From contig USHL01000100.1 in the NCBI GenBank assembly GCA_900554525.1, positions 1 through 5,541 on the forward strand: 5,541 nucleotides of DNA. The letters are read 5' to 3'. Position numbers and translations under genes: made by a program. The notes below the pieces were generated by a model. The model was not told the origin of the DNA. It did not search any database and saw only the letters and a list, made by a program, of their open reading frames with translations. Position 1 is the stretch's first letter. The number at the start of each line of letters is the position of its first letter. This DNA is from an uncultured Oscillospiraceae bacterium. GTDB lineage: Bacteria; Bacillota; Clostridia; Oscillospirales; Acutalibacteraceae. Positions 1 through 5,541 of the stretch are shown in pieces.

Positions 1-51
1 GTTATTGCCATACGCTCTGAAGACTGCGCAAATATACTTATAAACTAAAAC

Positions 52-80
52 AAAAGTCCCGCCCTGACGGCGGGACTTTT
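52..80 (-). terminator. Rho-independent terminator of gapA, probably bidirectional
   Basis: A perfect 12-bp inverted repeat (AAAAGTCCCGCC at 52-63, GGCGGGACTTTT at 69-80) encloses a 5-base loop. It begins 13 bases past the gapA stop codon. Reading the minus strand, the hairpin ends in TTTT followed by GTTTTAGTTT, a usable U-tract. Reading the plus strand, it is followed by AATTTTTATTTTA, so it could also stop transcription entering from the left of the window. The GC-rich stem core plus U-rich flanks on both sides make this a convincing intrinsic terminator. Confidence 0.93.
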
Positions 81-93
81 AATTTTTATTTTA

Positions 94-1104
94 TCAGATC
101 TCAGCAAAATACTTAATGGTACGTACCATCTGACTGGTATAGCTGTTCTCATTGTCATACCAAGAAACGACCTGAACCTGATAGGTGTCGTCGTCAATCT
201 TAGTAACCATTGTCTGAGTAGCATCAAACAGAGAACCGTAGGTGATGCCGATGATATCGGAAGAAACAAGCTGCTCTTCGGTGTAGCCGAAAGAATCGGA
301 CGAAGCCGCTTTCATCGCAGCATTGATGCCCTCAACAGTGATATCCTTGCCCTTAACAACAGCAACAAGAATAGTAGTGGAGCCGGTCGGAACCGGAACA
401 CGCTGAGCCGAACCGATAAGCTTGCCGTTAAGCTCCGGAATAACAAGACCGATAGCCTTTGCGGCGCCGGTGGAATTCGGAACGATATTGACAGCGGCAG
501 CACGTGCACGGCGAAGATCGCCCTTTCTGTGCGGACCGTCAAGCACCATCTGATCGCCGGTGAAAGCGTGAACGGTGGTCATAATACCGCTCTGGATCGG
601 AGCATATTTATTAAGGGTGTCAGCCATAGGAGCAAGGCAGTTGGTGGTGCAGGAAGCGGCGGAGATGATCTGATCATCCTTTGTAAGGGTCTTTTCGTTT
701 ACGCTGTAAACGATAGTCTTCAGATCGTTGCCCGCAGGAGCCGAAATAACTACCTTCTTGGCGCCGGCATCGATATGAGCCTGTGCCTTAGCCTTAGAGG
801 TATAAAAACCGGTGCACTCAAGAACAACGTCAACGCCGATTTCACCCCACGGAAGATCCGCAGCATTCTTTTCGGCATAGATTTTGATGGTCTTGCCGTC
901 TACGGTGATGCTGTCCTCACCGGCAGATACGGTGTCGCCGAGAGCATATCTGCCCTGTGCGGAATCGTACTTAAGAAGATGTGCAAGCATAGCGGGGCTG
1001 GTAAGATCGTTAATTGCGACGATCTCATAGCCTTCGGCGCCGAACATCTGACGGAAAGCCAGACGGCCGATACGGCCGAAACCATTAATAGCAACTTTAA
1101 CCAT
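94..1104 (-). CDS. gapA: Type I glyceraldehyde-3-phosphate dehydrogenase, NAD-dependent (glycolytic)
   Basis: This cytoplasmic enzyme catalyses reversible oxidative phosphorylation of glyceraldehyde-3-phosphate to 1,3-bisphosphoglycerate using NAD. The 336-residue length is normal for the family. The Rossmann NAD-binding motif GFGRIGR is at residues 8-14, and Asp33 in AIND favours NAD over NADP. The catalytic cysteine is Cys152 in SAASCTTNC, its partner His179 is in TTVHAFT, and the C-terminal signature WYDNENSY lies at 315-322. The start is fixed by a perfect AGGAGG (1114-1119) nine bases upstream of the ATG and by the usual MVKVAINGFG beginning. The visible codons (CGT, ATC, GGC, CTG) look like those of a highly expressed gene, whereas the neighbouring genes use ATA more freely. 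It has its own promoter and terminator, so it appears monocistronic rather than part of a gapR-gap-pgk-tpi cluster. The long plus-strand frame across 529-1113 is antisense shadow. Confidence 0.98.
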   Translation of the reverse strand: MVKVAINGFGRIGRLAFRQMFGAEGYEIVAINDLTSPAMLAHLLKYDSAQGRYALGDTVSAGEDSITVDGKTIKIYAEKNAADLPWGEIGVDVVLECTGFYTSKAKAQAHIDAGAKKVVISAPAGNDLKTIVYSVNEKTLTKDDQIISAASCTTNCLAPMADTLNKYAPIQSGIMTTVHAFTGDQMVLDGPHRKGDLRRARAAAVNIVPNSTGAAKAIGLVIPELNGKLIGSAQRVPVPTGSTTILVAVVKGKDITVEGINAAMKAASSDSFGYTEEQLVSSDIIGITYGSLFDATQTMVTKIDDDTYQVQVVSWYDNENSYTSQMVRTIKYFAEI

Positions 1105-1136
1105 TGGAAATGACCTCCTAAAATTTTACTGAATAT

Positions 1137-1165
1137 ATTCTACCCCATTTACGGAGTTTTTTCAA
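1137..1165 (-). promoter_or_regulatory. Sigma-A-like promoter of gapA
   Basis: On the minus strand, a -35 element TTGAAA (1160-1165) is separated by exactly 17 bases from a -10 element TAGAAT (1137-1142). Each hexamer is close to consensus (TTGACA, TATAAT). The predicted transcript start is near 1130, giving a short 5' leader of about 26 bases that contains the AGGAGG ribosome site and no room for a riboswitch. An AT-rich stretch (1166-1210) upstream could act as an UP element. I see no obvious operator dyad, which fits a constitutive strong promoter, but that is inference. Confidence 0.75.
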
Positions 1166-1213
1166 GCTATTTGTTTAAACTTTAACAATTTTTTTAATTT
1201 TCATTTATTTTGG

Positions 1214-1219
1214 CATAAT
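1214..1219 (+). promoter_or_regulatory. Possible weak -10 element for the divergent orphan gene
   Basis: CATAAT at 1214-1219 matches the -10 consensus at five of six positions and would put the transcript start near 1226, about 18 bases before the ATG at 1244. No recognisable -35 hexamer sits 16-18 bases upstream; that region is simply T-rich. The call is tentative and based only on position and hexamer match. Confidence 0.3.
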
Positions 1220-1243
1220 AAAGGTATATATGGGGGTTTCAAT

Positions 1244-1831
1244 ATGATATTTTTGCCGAATTCCGCCGACAAATATTTTGCGGCGCTGCGGCTGTATATA
1301 CATCTGCGCATAATAAAATACGGAATGACAGAAAAGCATTACGAGCAATTAAAAATGCTGAATCTTGCCGAGGCGCTTTTCGCCGCCGAAAACACCGAGC
1401 CTGCCGATATTTTTGAGCTTTCCGACAATCTGATTATTGCCTCTGCGGCGCTTAAGCTTGAATACGGGCTGCATATAAAAGCCAAAATCAGCGGCAGCGG
1501 AGCCTTCAGGATTTCGAGAAAGAGTTATACCGTTCTGCTTATGGAGCTGCTCGGAGGATATCAGGACTGTGAAATTCACCTTGAAAAAAAAAGCGGCGGA
1601 GTTCTGATCAAAATACAGAACGGCAATATGACACGCCATATCCCGCCGCTTATACGGGCTATGAACGGCTATGCCTTACGGGAAAGCTTTGCCGACAATA
1701 TGGTGATTTATCTGCCGCTTGACCGCTGCCCTGCCGCTCCGCCCGAAAAAACCAGGCCTGTCCATTATATTACCGACCCGTTTTCACCGGTAAATATATT
1801 TCTTTATAAATTTATTCCGCATTCCCGATAA
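1244..1831 (+). CDS. Hypothetical protein, possibly a degenerate histidine-kinase-like ATPase domain
   Basis: I do not recognise this 195-residue protein as a named family. Residues about 30-160 follow the order of elements seen in histidine kinase ATPase domains. FELSDNLIIAS (57-67) resembles the linker after the dimerisation helices. A helix with ISRKSYTVLLMELLGGY (90-106) stands where the N-box helix would be. Paired strands at about 108-126 end in IKIQNGN, where a kinase would have a DxGxG box, and VIYLPL (154-159) resembles the usual last strand. The N-box asparagines, the G1 aspartate and a G2 box are absent, so ATP binding is doubtful. There is no transmembrane or signal segment. The start is uncertain: the ATG at 1244 has only a weak GGGGG (1232-1236) seven bases upstream, and Met28 (1325) is an alternative with no better site. 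The gene diverges from gapA, and its last 20 bases overlap the convergent flavoprotein gene. The likeness was judged by eye and could be coincidental. Confidence 0.6.
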   Translation: MIFLPNSADKYFAALRLYIHLRIIKYGMTEKHYEQLKMLNLAEALFAAENTEPADIFELSDNLIIASAALKLEYGLHIKAKISGSGAFRISRKSYTVLLMELLGGYQDCEIHLEKKSGGVLIKIQNGNMTRHIPPLIRAMNGYALRESFADNMVIYLPLDRCPAAPPEKTRPVHYITDPFSPVNIFLYKFIPHSR

Positions 1832-3383
1832 CTGCCTCAGCCGCTTTGATGCCGTCTGCCGCCGCCGACATTATCCCGCCGGCATAGCCTGCGCCCTCTC
1901 CGCATGGGTACAAGCCTTCTGCCGAAAGGCTCTGCATTCCCGCGCCGCGCAGTATCCTCACCGGTGATGAGCTGCGGGTCTCCGGAGCGGTAAGCACCGC
2001 GGACGGGTCGTCAAAGCCCGGAAGCTTTTTGCCGAGCAGAGGTATACCCGCTTTAAGACTTTCGGTTATAAACCCGGGAAACAGCCTTTCAAGCTCCGCA
2101 AAGCAGTACCCCGGCTTTACCGTAGGCTTTACCTCAGTCAGCTCAAAGGGCTTGCCGTAAACAAAGCTGCCGACGGTGGAAACCGGCACCCTGCCTTTGC
2201 CGATATTGAATGCCGCGCTTTCTATTTTTCTCTGCAGCTCACATCCGGCAAGCAGACTGTCACCCGGCAGGTCATCGGGATTTACTCCGACCAGAACCGC
2301 ACTGTTTGCGTTGACGCCGTCACGCAGGCTGCGGCTCATTCCGTTTACCGCGATGCCGCCCTCCTCGCTCGAGGCATTTATGACCTCTCCGCCCGGACAC
2401 ATACAGAAGGTATATACTCCCCTGCCGTTTTCAAGATGCACCGCCAGCTTATAATCGGCGGCTGAAAGCGCCGGATGCCCGGCAAAGCCGCCGTACAGCG
2501 CTTTATTTATATTGCTCTGAAGATGCTCTATCCTGACGCCCATCGCAAACGGCTTGCGTTCCATAGCCGTTCCGTTTCTTTCAAGCGCGGCAAAGGTATC
2601 GCGCGCCGAATGCCCTATCGCCAGTATAAGGCTTTGACATTCAAGCTCCTGACCCGAAACGACTGCCGAGACAATACGGCCGTTTTTAACGCGTATATCC
2701 TCAAGGCGGCCGCCGAAATGCACCTCGCCGCCGAGTGAAACAATTTCACGGCGGATATTCTTTACCACCTCAACCAATATATCGGTTCCGATATGCGGCT
2801 TGGCGTCGGTCAGAATTTTCTGCGGCGCGCCGTTGGAGGCCAGTACCTCCAGCACGGTCCGGCAGCGGGGATCCTTAATCCCGGTATTCAGCTTGCCGTC
2901 GGAAAAGGTGCCTGCCCCTCCCTCACCGAACTGCACGTTGGATTCGGGATCAAGCTTTCCCGTTTTAAAAAACACATTAACATCGCGCTGACGAGTATCG
3001 GCGTCACGGCCGCGCTCGAAAACAATCGGGCGCATACCCGCACGCGCGAGAGTAAGCGCCGCAAACATACCGGCAGGACCGAAGCCCGCGACTATCGGTC
3101 TGAGCTTCGGAACGGCAGAAACCTTTTTCCATACATATTTATGAGGGTTATATAAGCTTACGTTTTTATTTTTACGAATCACTGCCGACTCGTCGCCCGT
3201 AATTCCGACAACAAGCGAACAGCATAAATATACATCGCTCTTTTTTCTGGCGTCTACCGACTTTCGGTAAAGCGACGATGAAACAATTCTTCCCAAAGGA
3301 AGTCTGAGCGCCTTTGCCGCGGCGGGTCTCAAATCCGAAAAATCCGTATCGAGCGGCAGGCGTACATTATTAATCAACAGCAT
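1812..3383 (-). CDS. Uncharacterised NAD(P)/FAD-dependent dehydrogenase, COG2509 type
   Basis: This is a soluble flavoprotein of 523 residues whose physiological substrate is unknown. Residues 1-90 form an N-terminal domain ahead of the Rossmann fold, as is typical of COG2509-like proteins. The FAD-binding GxGxxG is at 100-105 (GFGPAG), followed by an acidic strand end VFERG (121-125). A glycine-rich segment at 152-164 (FGEGGAGTFSDGK) is characteristic of the group. A second nucleotide-binding strand ending in AIGHSARDTF is at 255-264. The C-terminal FAD-contacting region is at 490-518, with CGEGAGYAGGIMSAAADG. Length and motif order look complete. The ATG is preceded by GGAG (3394-3397) at a spacing of about ten bases, lying inside the end of the upstream gene. 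Only one base separates that gene's TAA from this ATG, so the two are co-transcribed and probably translationally coupled. The 3' end overlaps the convergent orphan gene by 20 bases and no terminator follows it. The family call is from recalled motifs; function is not inferred. Confidence 0.9.
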   Translation of the reverse strand: MLLINNVRLPLDTDFSDLRPAAAKALRLPLGRIVSSSLYRKSVDARKKSDVYLCCSLVVGITGDESAVIRKNKNVSLYNPHKYVWKKVSAVPKLRPIVAGFGPAGMFAALTLARAGMRPIVFERGRDADTRQRDVNVFFKTGKLDPESNVQFGEGGAGTFSDGKLNTGIKDPRCRTVLEVLASNGAPQKILTDAKPHIGTDILVEVVKNIRREIVSLGGEVHFGGRLEDIRVKNGRIVSAVVSGQELECQSLILAIGHSARDTFAALERNGTAMERKPFAMGVRIEHLQSNINKALYGGFAGHPALSAADYKLAVHLENGRGVYTFCMCPGGEVINASSEEGGIAVNGMSRSLRDGVNANSAVLVGVNPDDLPGDSLLAGCELQRKIESAAFNIGKGRVPVSTVGSFVYGKPFELTEVKPTVKPGYCFAELERLFPGFITESLKAGIPLLGKKLPGFDDPSAVLTAPETRSSSPVRILRGAGMQSLSAEGLYPCGEGAGYAGGIMSAAADGIKAAEAVIGNAE

Positions 3384-3384
3384 T

Positions 3385-4617
3385 TTATCTTCTCCGCCCT
3401 GTCACTATCGAATCGGACGCCGCAAGGGCGCTCGACCACGCCCACTGAAGATTAAAGCCGCCGCAGTCACCGTCAATATCAAGTATTTCTCCTATGGCGT
3501 AAAGCCCGCGGTTATCCAGGCTCATCATTGTTCTACCGTCGAACTGACGGGTATCGAGCCCGCCGGCGGTGACCTGCGAGCTTGCAAACCCGGTAGTGCC
3601 TGTCACCTTAAAGGTCATATCCTTTATTATTGAGGCTATCCTATGCAGCTTTTCACTGTCAAGCGAGCCGGTTCTTTCACTGAGCCTTAATCCCGCAAGC
3701 TTTATTACAACCTGTCCGAGTCTTTTTTGCAGCATACCCGTAAAAAATTCCTCCAGTGTACGGGATTTAAGGTATTCGGCGCGTTTCGACAGCACCGCGC
3801 AGAGTGCGCCGTACTCTGTTTCAGGCATAAGGTCAAGACTTATTTCGCAATTATCCCTTGTGCGCGGCACCTCTCTTGAAACCTGCAGAATCGGCGGTCC
3901 TGAAAGACCGTAATCACAAAAAAGCGTTTCGCCGTATTCCGTGCGCAGGATTTCTTTTGCGGTGCGCAGCGTTACCAGAGCGTTTATTTTGACGCCTTTA
4001 AGCTGGCGCACAACTTCGGTATCGGTTTTGAGCTGAACGATGGCGGGGGTGGTTTCCACCGTATTATATCCCGCCTTTTTCATGATTCCCAGAATACTGC
4101 CGTCCGAGCCCGTTTTTTCACCGCCGGAATAAAGCCCAGCCGCCAATACTATATTATCGGCCAAAAAGCTTAAATTGCCGGCAATCACTTTATATTTCCC
4201 GTTTGAAATCTGAATATTAGTAACACGGGTTTCGGTATTCATCTTTACGCCCGACTCCTCTGCCGCAAAGCGCAGGCAGTCGACCACAGAAGAAGCCTGC
4301 AAAGACGCGGGATAGCCTTTTTCGCCCTCGAACATGAACGGCAGACCGATTTTTTCAAAGAAATCCTCGCATACAGCCGTATTGTATTTCTCAAGTGCAT
4401 AACGACAGAAATCACGATTTTCGCCATGATAGCGTTCGGCAGTTATATTTCGGTTGGTTATATTACAGCGGCCGTTGCCTGTCAGGGCAAGCTTTTTCCC
4501 CACGCGCGGCAGTGCCTCGATAAGCCGTACCGAAAGTGTGCTGTCTTTCTGTTTAATCGCCACGGCAGCGCAAAGCCCCGATGCGCCTCCGCCGATTATA
4601 ATCACATTGTCAATCAT
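3385..4617 (-). CDS. HI0933/BaiN-family FAD-binding flavoprotein (TIGR00275-like)
   Basis: This 410-residue soluble flavoprotein has normal length for the HI0933 family (also called YhiN or COG2081). The N-terminal dinucleotide-binding motif IIGGGASG is at 7-14, with the strand-ending acid at Glu34. The family signature LTGNGRCNITN is at 45-55. A second conserved block DYGLSGPPIL is at 235-244 and VTAGG at 349-353. The C-terminal block contains GEILDIDGDCGGFNLQWAW (376-394). Some family members have been linked to bile-acid intermediate reduction (BaiN) or named aminoacetone oxidase, but most have no proven substrate, so no specific reaction is assigned. The start is set by the MIDNVIIIGGG beginning. 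The nearest good ribosome-binding motif, GAGG (4634-4637), is 16 bases from the ATG, unusually far, so translation probably depends on coupling to the upstream gene, which ends five bases earlier. Middle gene of the three-gene operon. Confidence 0.95.
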   Translation of the reverse strand: MIDNVIIIGGGASGLCAAVAIKQKDSTLSVRLIEALPRVGKKLALTGNGRCNITNRNITAERYHGENRDFCRYALEKYNTAVCEDFFEKIGLPFMFEGEKGYPASLQASSVVDCLRFAAEESGVKMNTETRVTNIQISNGKYKVIAGNLSFLADNIVLAAGLYSGGEKTGSDGSILGIMKKAGYNTVETTPAIVQLKTDTEVVRQLKGVKINALVTLRTAKEILRTEYGETLFCDYGLSGPPILQVSREVPRTRDNCEISLDLMPETEYGALCAVLSKRAEYLKSRTLEEFFTGMLQKRLGQVVIKLAGLRLSERTGSLDSEKLHRIASIIKDMTFKVTGTTGFASSQVTAGGLDTRQFDGRTMMSLDNRGLYAIGEILDIDGDCGGFNLQWAWSSALAASDSIVTGRRR

Positions 4618-4622
4618 AGCCG

Positions 4623-5348
4623 TCAGTGCCGTTCCTCTGTATTTGAATATGTCTCACAAAAGCGGGCGGCAAAGGAAGCGGGCTCTCCCGCCGCATACAA
4701 ATGTGAAAGGTCGCCGAAGCCGCAGCAGCGGAAATACGCCGAACCTTTCTCGCGCTCCTCGGTCACCAGCGTAGTCACCGACGAGGTCAGCGCCGTAAAT
4801 CCGTGCCAAAGATTTACGGGCGATATACCGAGCAGATGCGAAAGCAAAACACACTCCACGCCGAAGTGGCAGAAAAAAAGGAGGGTGTCGTTATTGGCGT
4901 TTTCCGCACGGTAGATATTTCCGTCGCGGCGGTAGCCGTGTTTTTCGAGCAGACCGTCAAGCCCGGCGCACGCCCGCTCATATTTTTCTCTGACATTACC
5001 CGACTGCATAAGAGGTGTATCGAGCCATTTTTTCCGGTCGTAAAATTCCTCGCAGGCGGTCCAAAAGGCAGGCATAAGGTCCCAGGGAATGCGCTTTTCA
5101 CCGGTATCCGGATCGATAATATATCCGTCAAATTCTCTTAACCAGTCAATGATTTCGTAATTTATACCGAGTTTTTTAAGAGACGGCGCCGCAGTATCTC
5201 TCGCCCTGCCGAGCGGTGAACAGTAAGCCGCCTTCACCTTAAGCCCCGACAGTCTTTCGGCCAGCAGCTCTGCCTCCCGCCGGCCCTTTTCCGTGAGAGT
5301 ATCGTTTTCATAGTCCGGGTCGCCGTGACGTATTATCAAAAGTTTCAT
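4623..5348 (-). CDS. Histidine phosphatase family protein (phosphoglycerate-mutase-like)
   Basis: This is a 241-residue cytoplasmic member of the histidine phosphatase superfamily, which transfers phosphate through a phospho-histidine intermediate. The complete active-site set is visible: RHG at residues 7-9 with nucleophile His8, Arg48 in SPLGRARDTA (44-53), the presumed acid Glu72 in LREFDG, and the second histidine His161 in FFCHFGVECVLL. All are in the expected order, so the enzyme should be active. The region at 73-150 is rich in aromatic and charged residues (PWDLMPAFW, KKWLD) and probably caps the pocket. Substrate cannot be predicted: members include mutases, sugar phosphatases and cofactor phosphatases. 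The ATG has a good ribosome site, AGAGG, with GAGG at 5357-5360 eight bases upstream. It is the first gene of the operon, ending five bases before the HI0933-family gene, with a promoter about 110 bases upstream. The link to the two flavoproteins is by position only. Confidence 0.93.
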   Translation of the reverse strand: MKLLIIRHGDPDYENDTLTEKGRREAELLAERLSGLKVKAAYCSPLGRARDTAAPSLKKLGINYEIIDWLREFDGYIIDPDTGEKRIPWDLMPAFWTACEEFYDRKKWLDTPLMQSGNVREKYERACAGLDGLLEKHGYRRDGNIYRAENANNDTLLFFCHFGVECVLLSHLLGISPVNLWHGFTALTSSVTTLVTEEREKGSAYFRCCGFGDLSHLYAAGEPASFAARFCETYSNTEERH

Positions 5349-5431
5349 ATCTTTTTCCTCTTTTTTTAGTTTTATATGTATGCAACCTGAATCAAAAACG
5401 GTTTGTCATATGATTTCTTTCTGACCGATGA

Positions 5432-5456
5432 ACAGAATCTAACGTTATTAGTCTGT
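5432..5456 (-). promoter_or_regulatory. Imperfect dyad / 5' stem-loop at the predicted operon transcript start
   Basis: Two arms, ACAGA-AT-CTAA (5432-5442) and TTAG-TCTGT (5448-5456), pair to form nine base pairs around a five-base loop, with a two-base bulge on one side. The promoter just upstream predicts a transcript start near 5454, so the dyad covers +1 and would form a hairpin at the very 5' end of the mRNA. It could be a repressor operator or an mRNA-stabilising 5' stem-loop. Nothing in the sequence decides between these, and the AT-rich arms mean chance is possible. Confidence 0.4.
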
Positions 5457-5460
5457 AAAA

Positions 5461-5489
5461 ATGATAACATACTTTATCCTGTTTTACAA
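5461..5489 (-). promoter_or_regulatory. Extended -10 sigma-A-like promoter of the three-gene operon
   Basis: On the minus strand, a -35 element TTGTAA (5484-5489) lies 17 bases from a -10 element TATCAT (5461-5466). The -10 carries an upstream TG in the extended position (TGTTATCAT). The predicted start near 5454 gives a 5' leader of about 106 bases before the phosphatase ATG. That leader is AT-rich apart from the dyad at its start, and I recognise no known riboswitch in it. Confidence 0.65.
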
Positions 5490-5502
5490 GATGATAATAT
5501 AC
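5461..5502. repeat. Pair of near-identical 12-base direct repeats around the operon promoter
   Basis: ATGATAACATAC (5461-5472) and ATGATAATATAC (5491-5502) match at 11 of 12 positions and start exactly 30 bases apart, about three helical turns. The first copy contains the -10 element and the second sits immediately upstream of the -35 element. Such phasing would suit a regulator binding one face of the DNA. The repeats are AT-rich and short, and two -10-like sequences alone could explain the likeness. Confidence 0.4.
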
Positions 5503-5541
5503 GTGCTCTTTTCAAAGCAAAAATTAAAAATCCGCTGTATA

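Noticed and set aside
529..1113. Plus-strand open frame of 194 codons antisense to gapA
   Set aside because: It starts with GTG and no ribosome site, has no recognisable domain, and lies fully opposite a certain gapA; biased codon use in gapA creates stop-free antisense frames.
1349..1639. Minus-strand open frame of 96 codons opposite the orphan gene
   Set aside because: It has no clear ribosome site or recognisable motif; the plus-strand frame is longer and has a more protein-like pattern, so it is preferred.
1770..1793. Possible hairpin TTACCG...CGGTAA between the convergent genes
   Set aside because: The stem is only 6 bp with a 12-base loop and no U-run in the minus direction, and it lies within the coding part of the orphan gene; too weak to call a terminator.
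2176..3155. Several plus-strand open frames of 63-120 codons opposite the COG2509 gene
   Set aside because: They lie entirely within a confident minus-strand gene and their translations resemble no family; they are shadow frames of GC-rich codons.
4426..5141. Plus-strand open frames opposite the HI0933-family and phosphatase genes
   Set aside because: They straddle or sit inside real minus-strand genes with intact catalytic or cofactor motifs, and have no ribosome sites or recognisable domains.
5349..5454. Possible riboswitch in the operon leader
   Set aside because: Beyond the 9-bp dyad at its start, the leader is AT-rich with no conserved riboswitch core I recognise and no terminator-antiterminator pair before the ribosome site.
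5490..5541. Second -10-like sequence TATTAT (minus strand, 5494-5499) as an additional promoter
   Set aside because: No acceptable -35 hexamer is found at 16-18 bases; the promoter at 5461-5489 is clearly better.

Overview
The window looks like an ordinary chromosomal housekeeping segment of a low-to-mid GC Gram-positive anaerobe. A member of the Clostridia, perhaps Oscillospirales/Ruminococcaceae, is the best guess. This is inferred from the strong AGGAGG-type ribosome sites, AT-rich intergenic DNA, sigma-A-like promoters and the protein families present. I see no mobile element, CRISPR array, tRNA or rRNA.

Layout from left to right: positions 1-93 hold no gene, only the terminator hairpin (52-80) of the next gene. 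Positions 94-1104 (minus strand) encode a complete glycolytic glyceraldehyde-3-phosphate dehydrogenase with its own promoter (1137-1165) and ribosome site, so it appears to be a single-gene transcription unit. The 139-base AT-rich gap at 1105-1243 separates it from a divergent plus-strand gene of unknown function (1244-1831). Its product resembles a small, degenerate histidine-kinase-type ATPase domain. That gene overlaps, tail to tail by 20 bases, the last gene of a three-gene minus-strand operon.

The operon runs from right to left: a histidine-phosphatase (phosphoglycerate-mutase-like) protein (5348 to 4623), an HI0933/BaiN-family flavoprotein (4617 to 3385) and a COG2509-type FAD-dependent dehydrogenase (3383 to 1812). 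The genes are separated by only 5 and 1 bases, so they are very probably co-transcribed and partly translationally coupled. A good extended -10 promoter lies at 5461-5489, with an imperfect dyad at the predicted transcript start and a pair of near-identical 12-base repeats spaced 30 bases apart. The stretch 5490-5541 holds no gene I can support.

The catalytic and cofactor motifs of gapA and the phosphatase and the nucleotide-binding motifs of both flavoproteins are intact, with no frameshift. The substrates of the two flavoproteins and of the phosphatase cannot be read from the sequence. The least explained item is the plus-strand orphan gene; nothing here amounts to a clear new multi-gene system.
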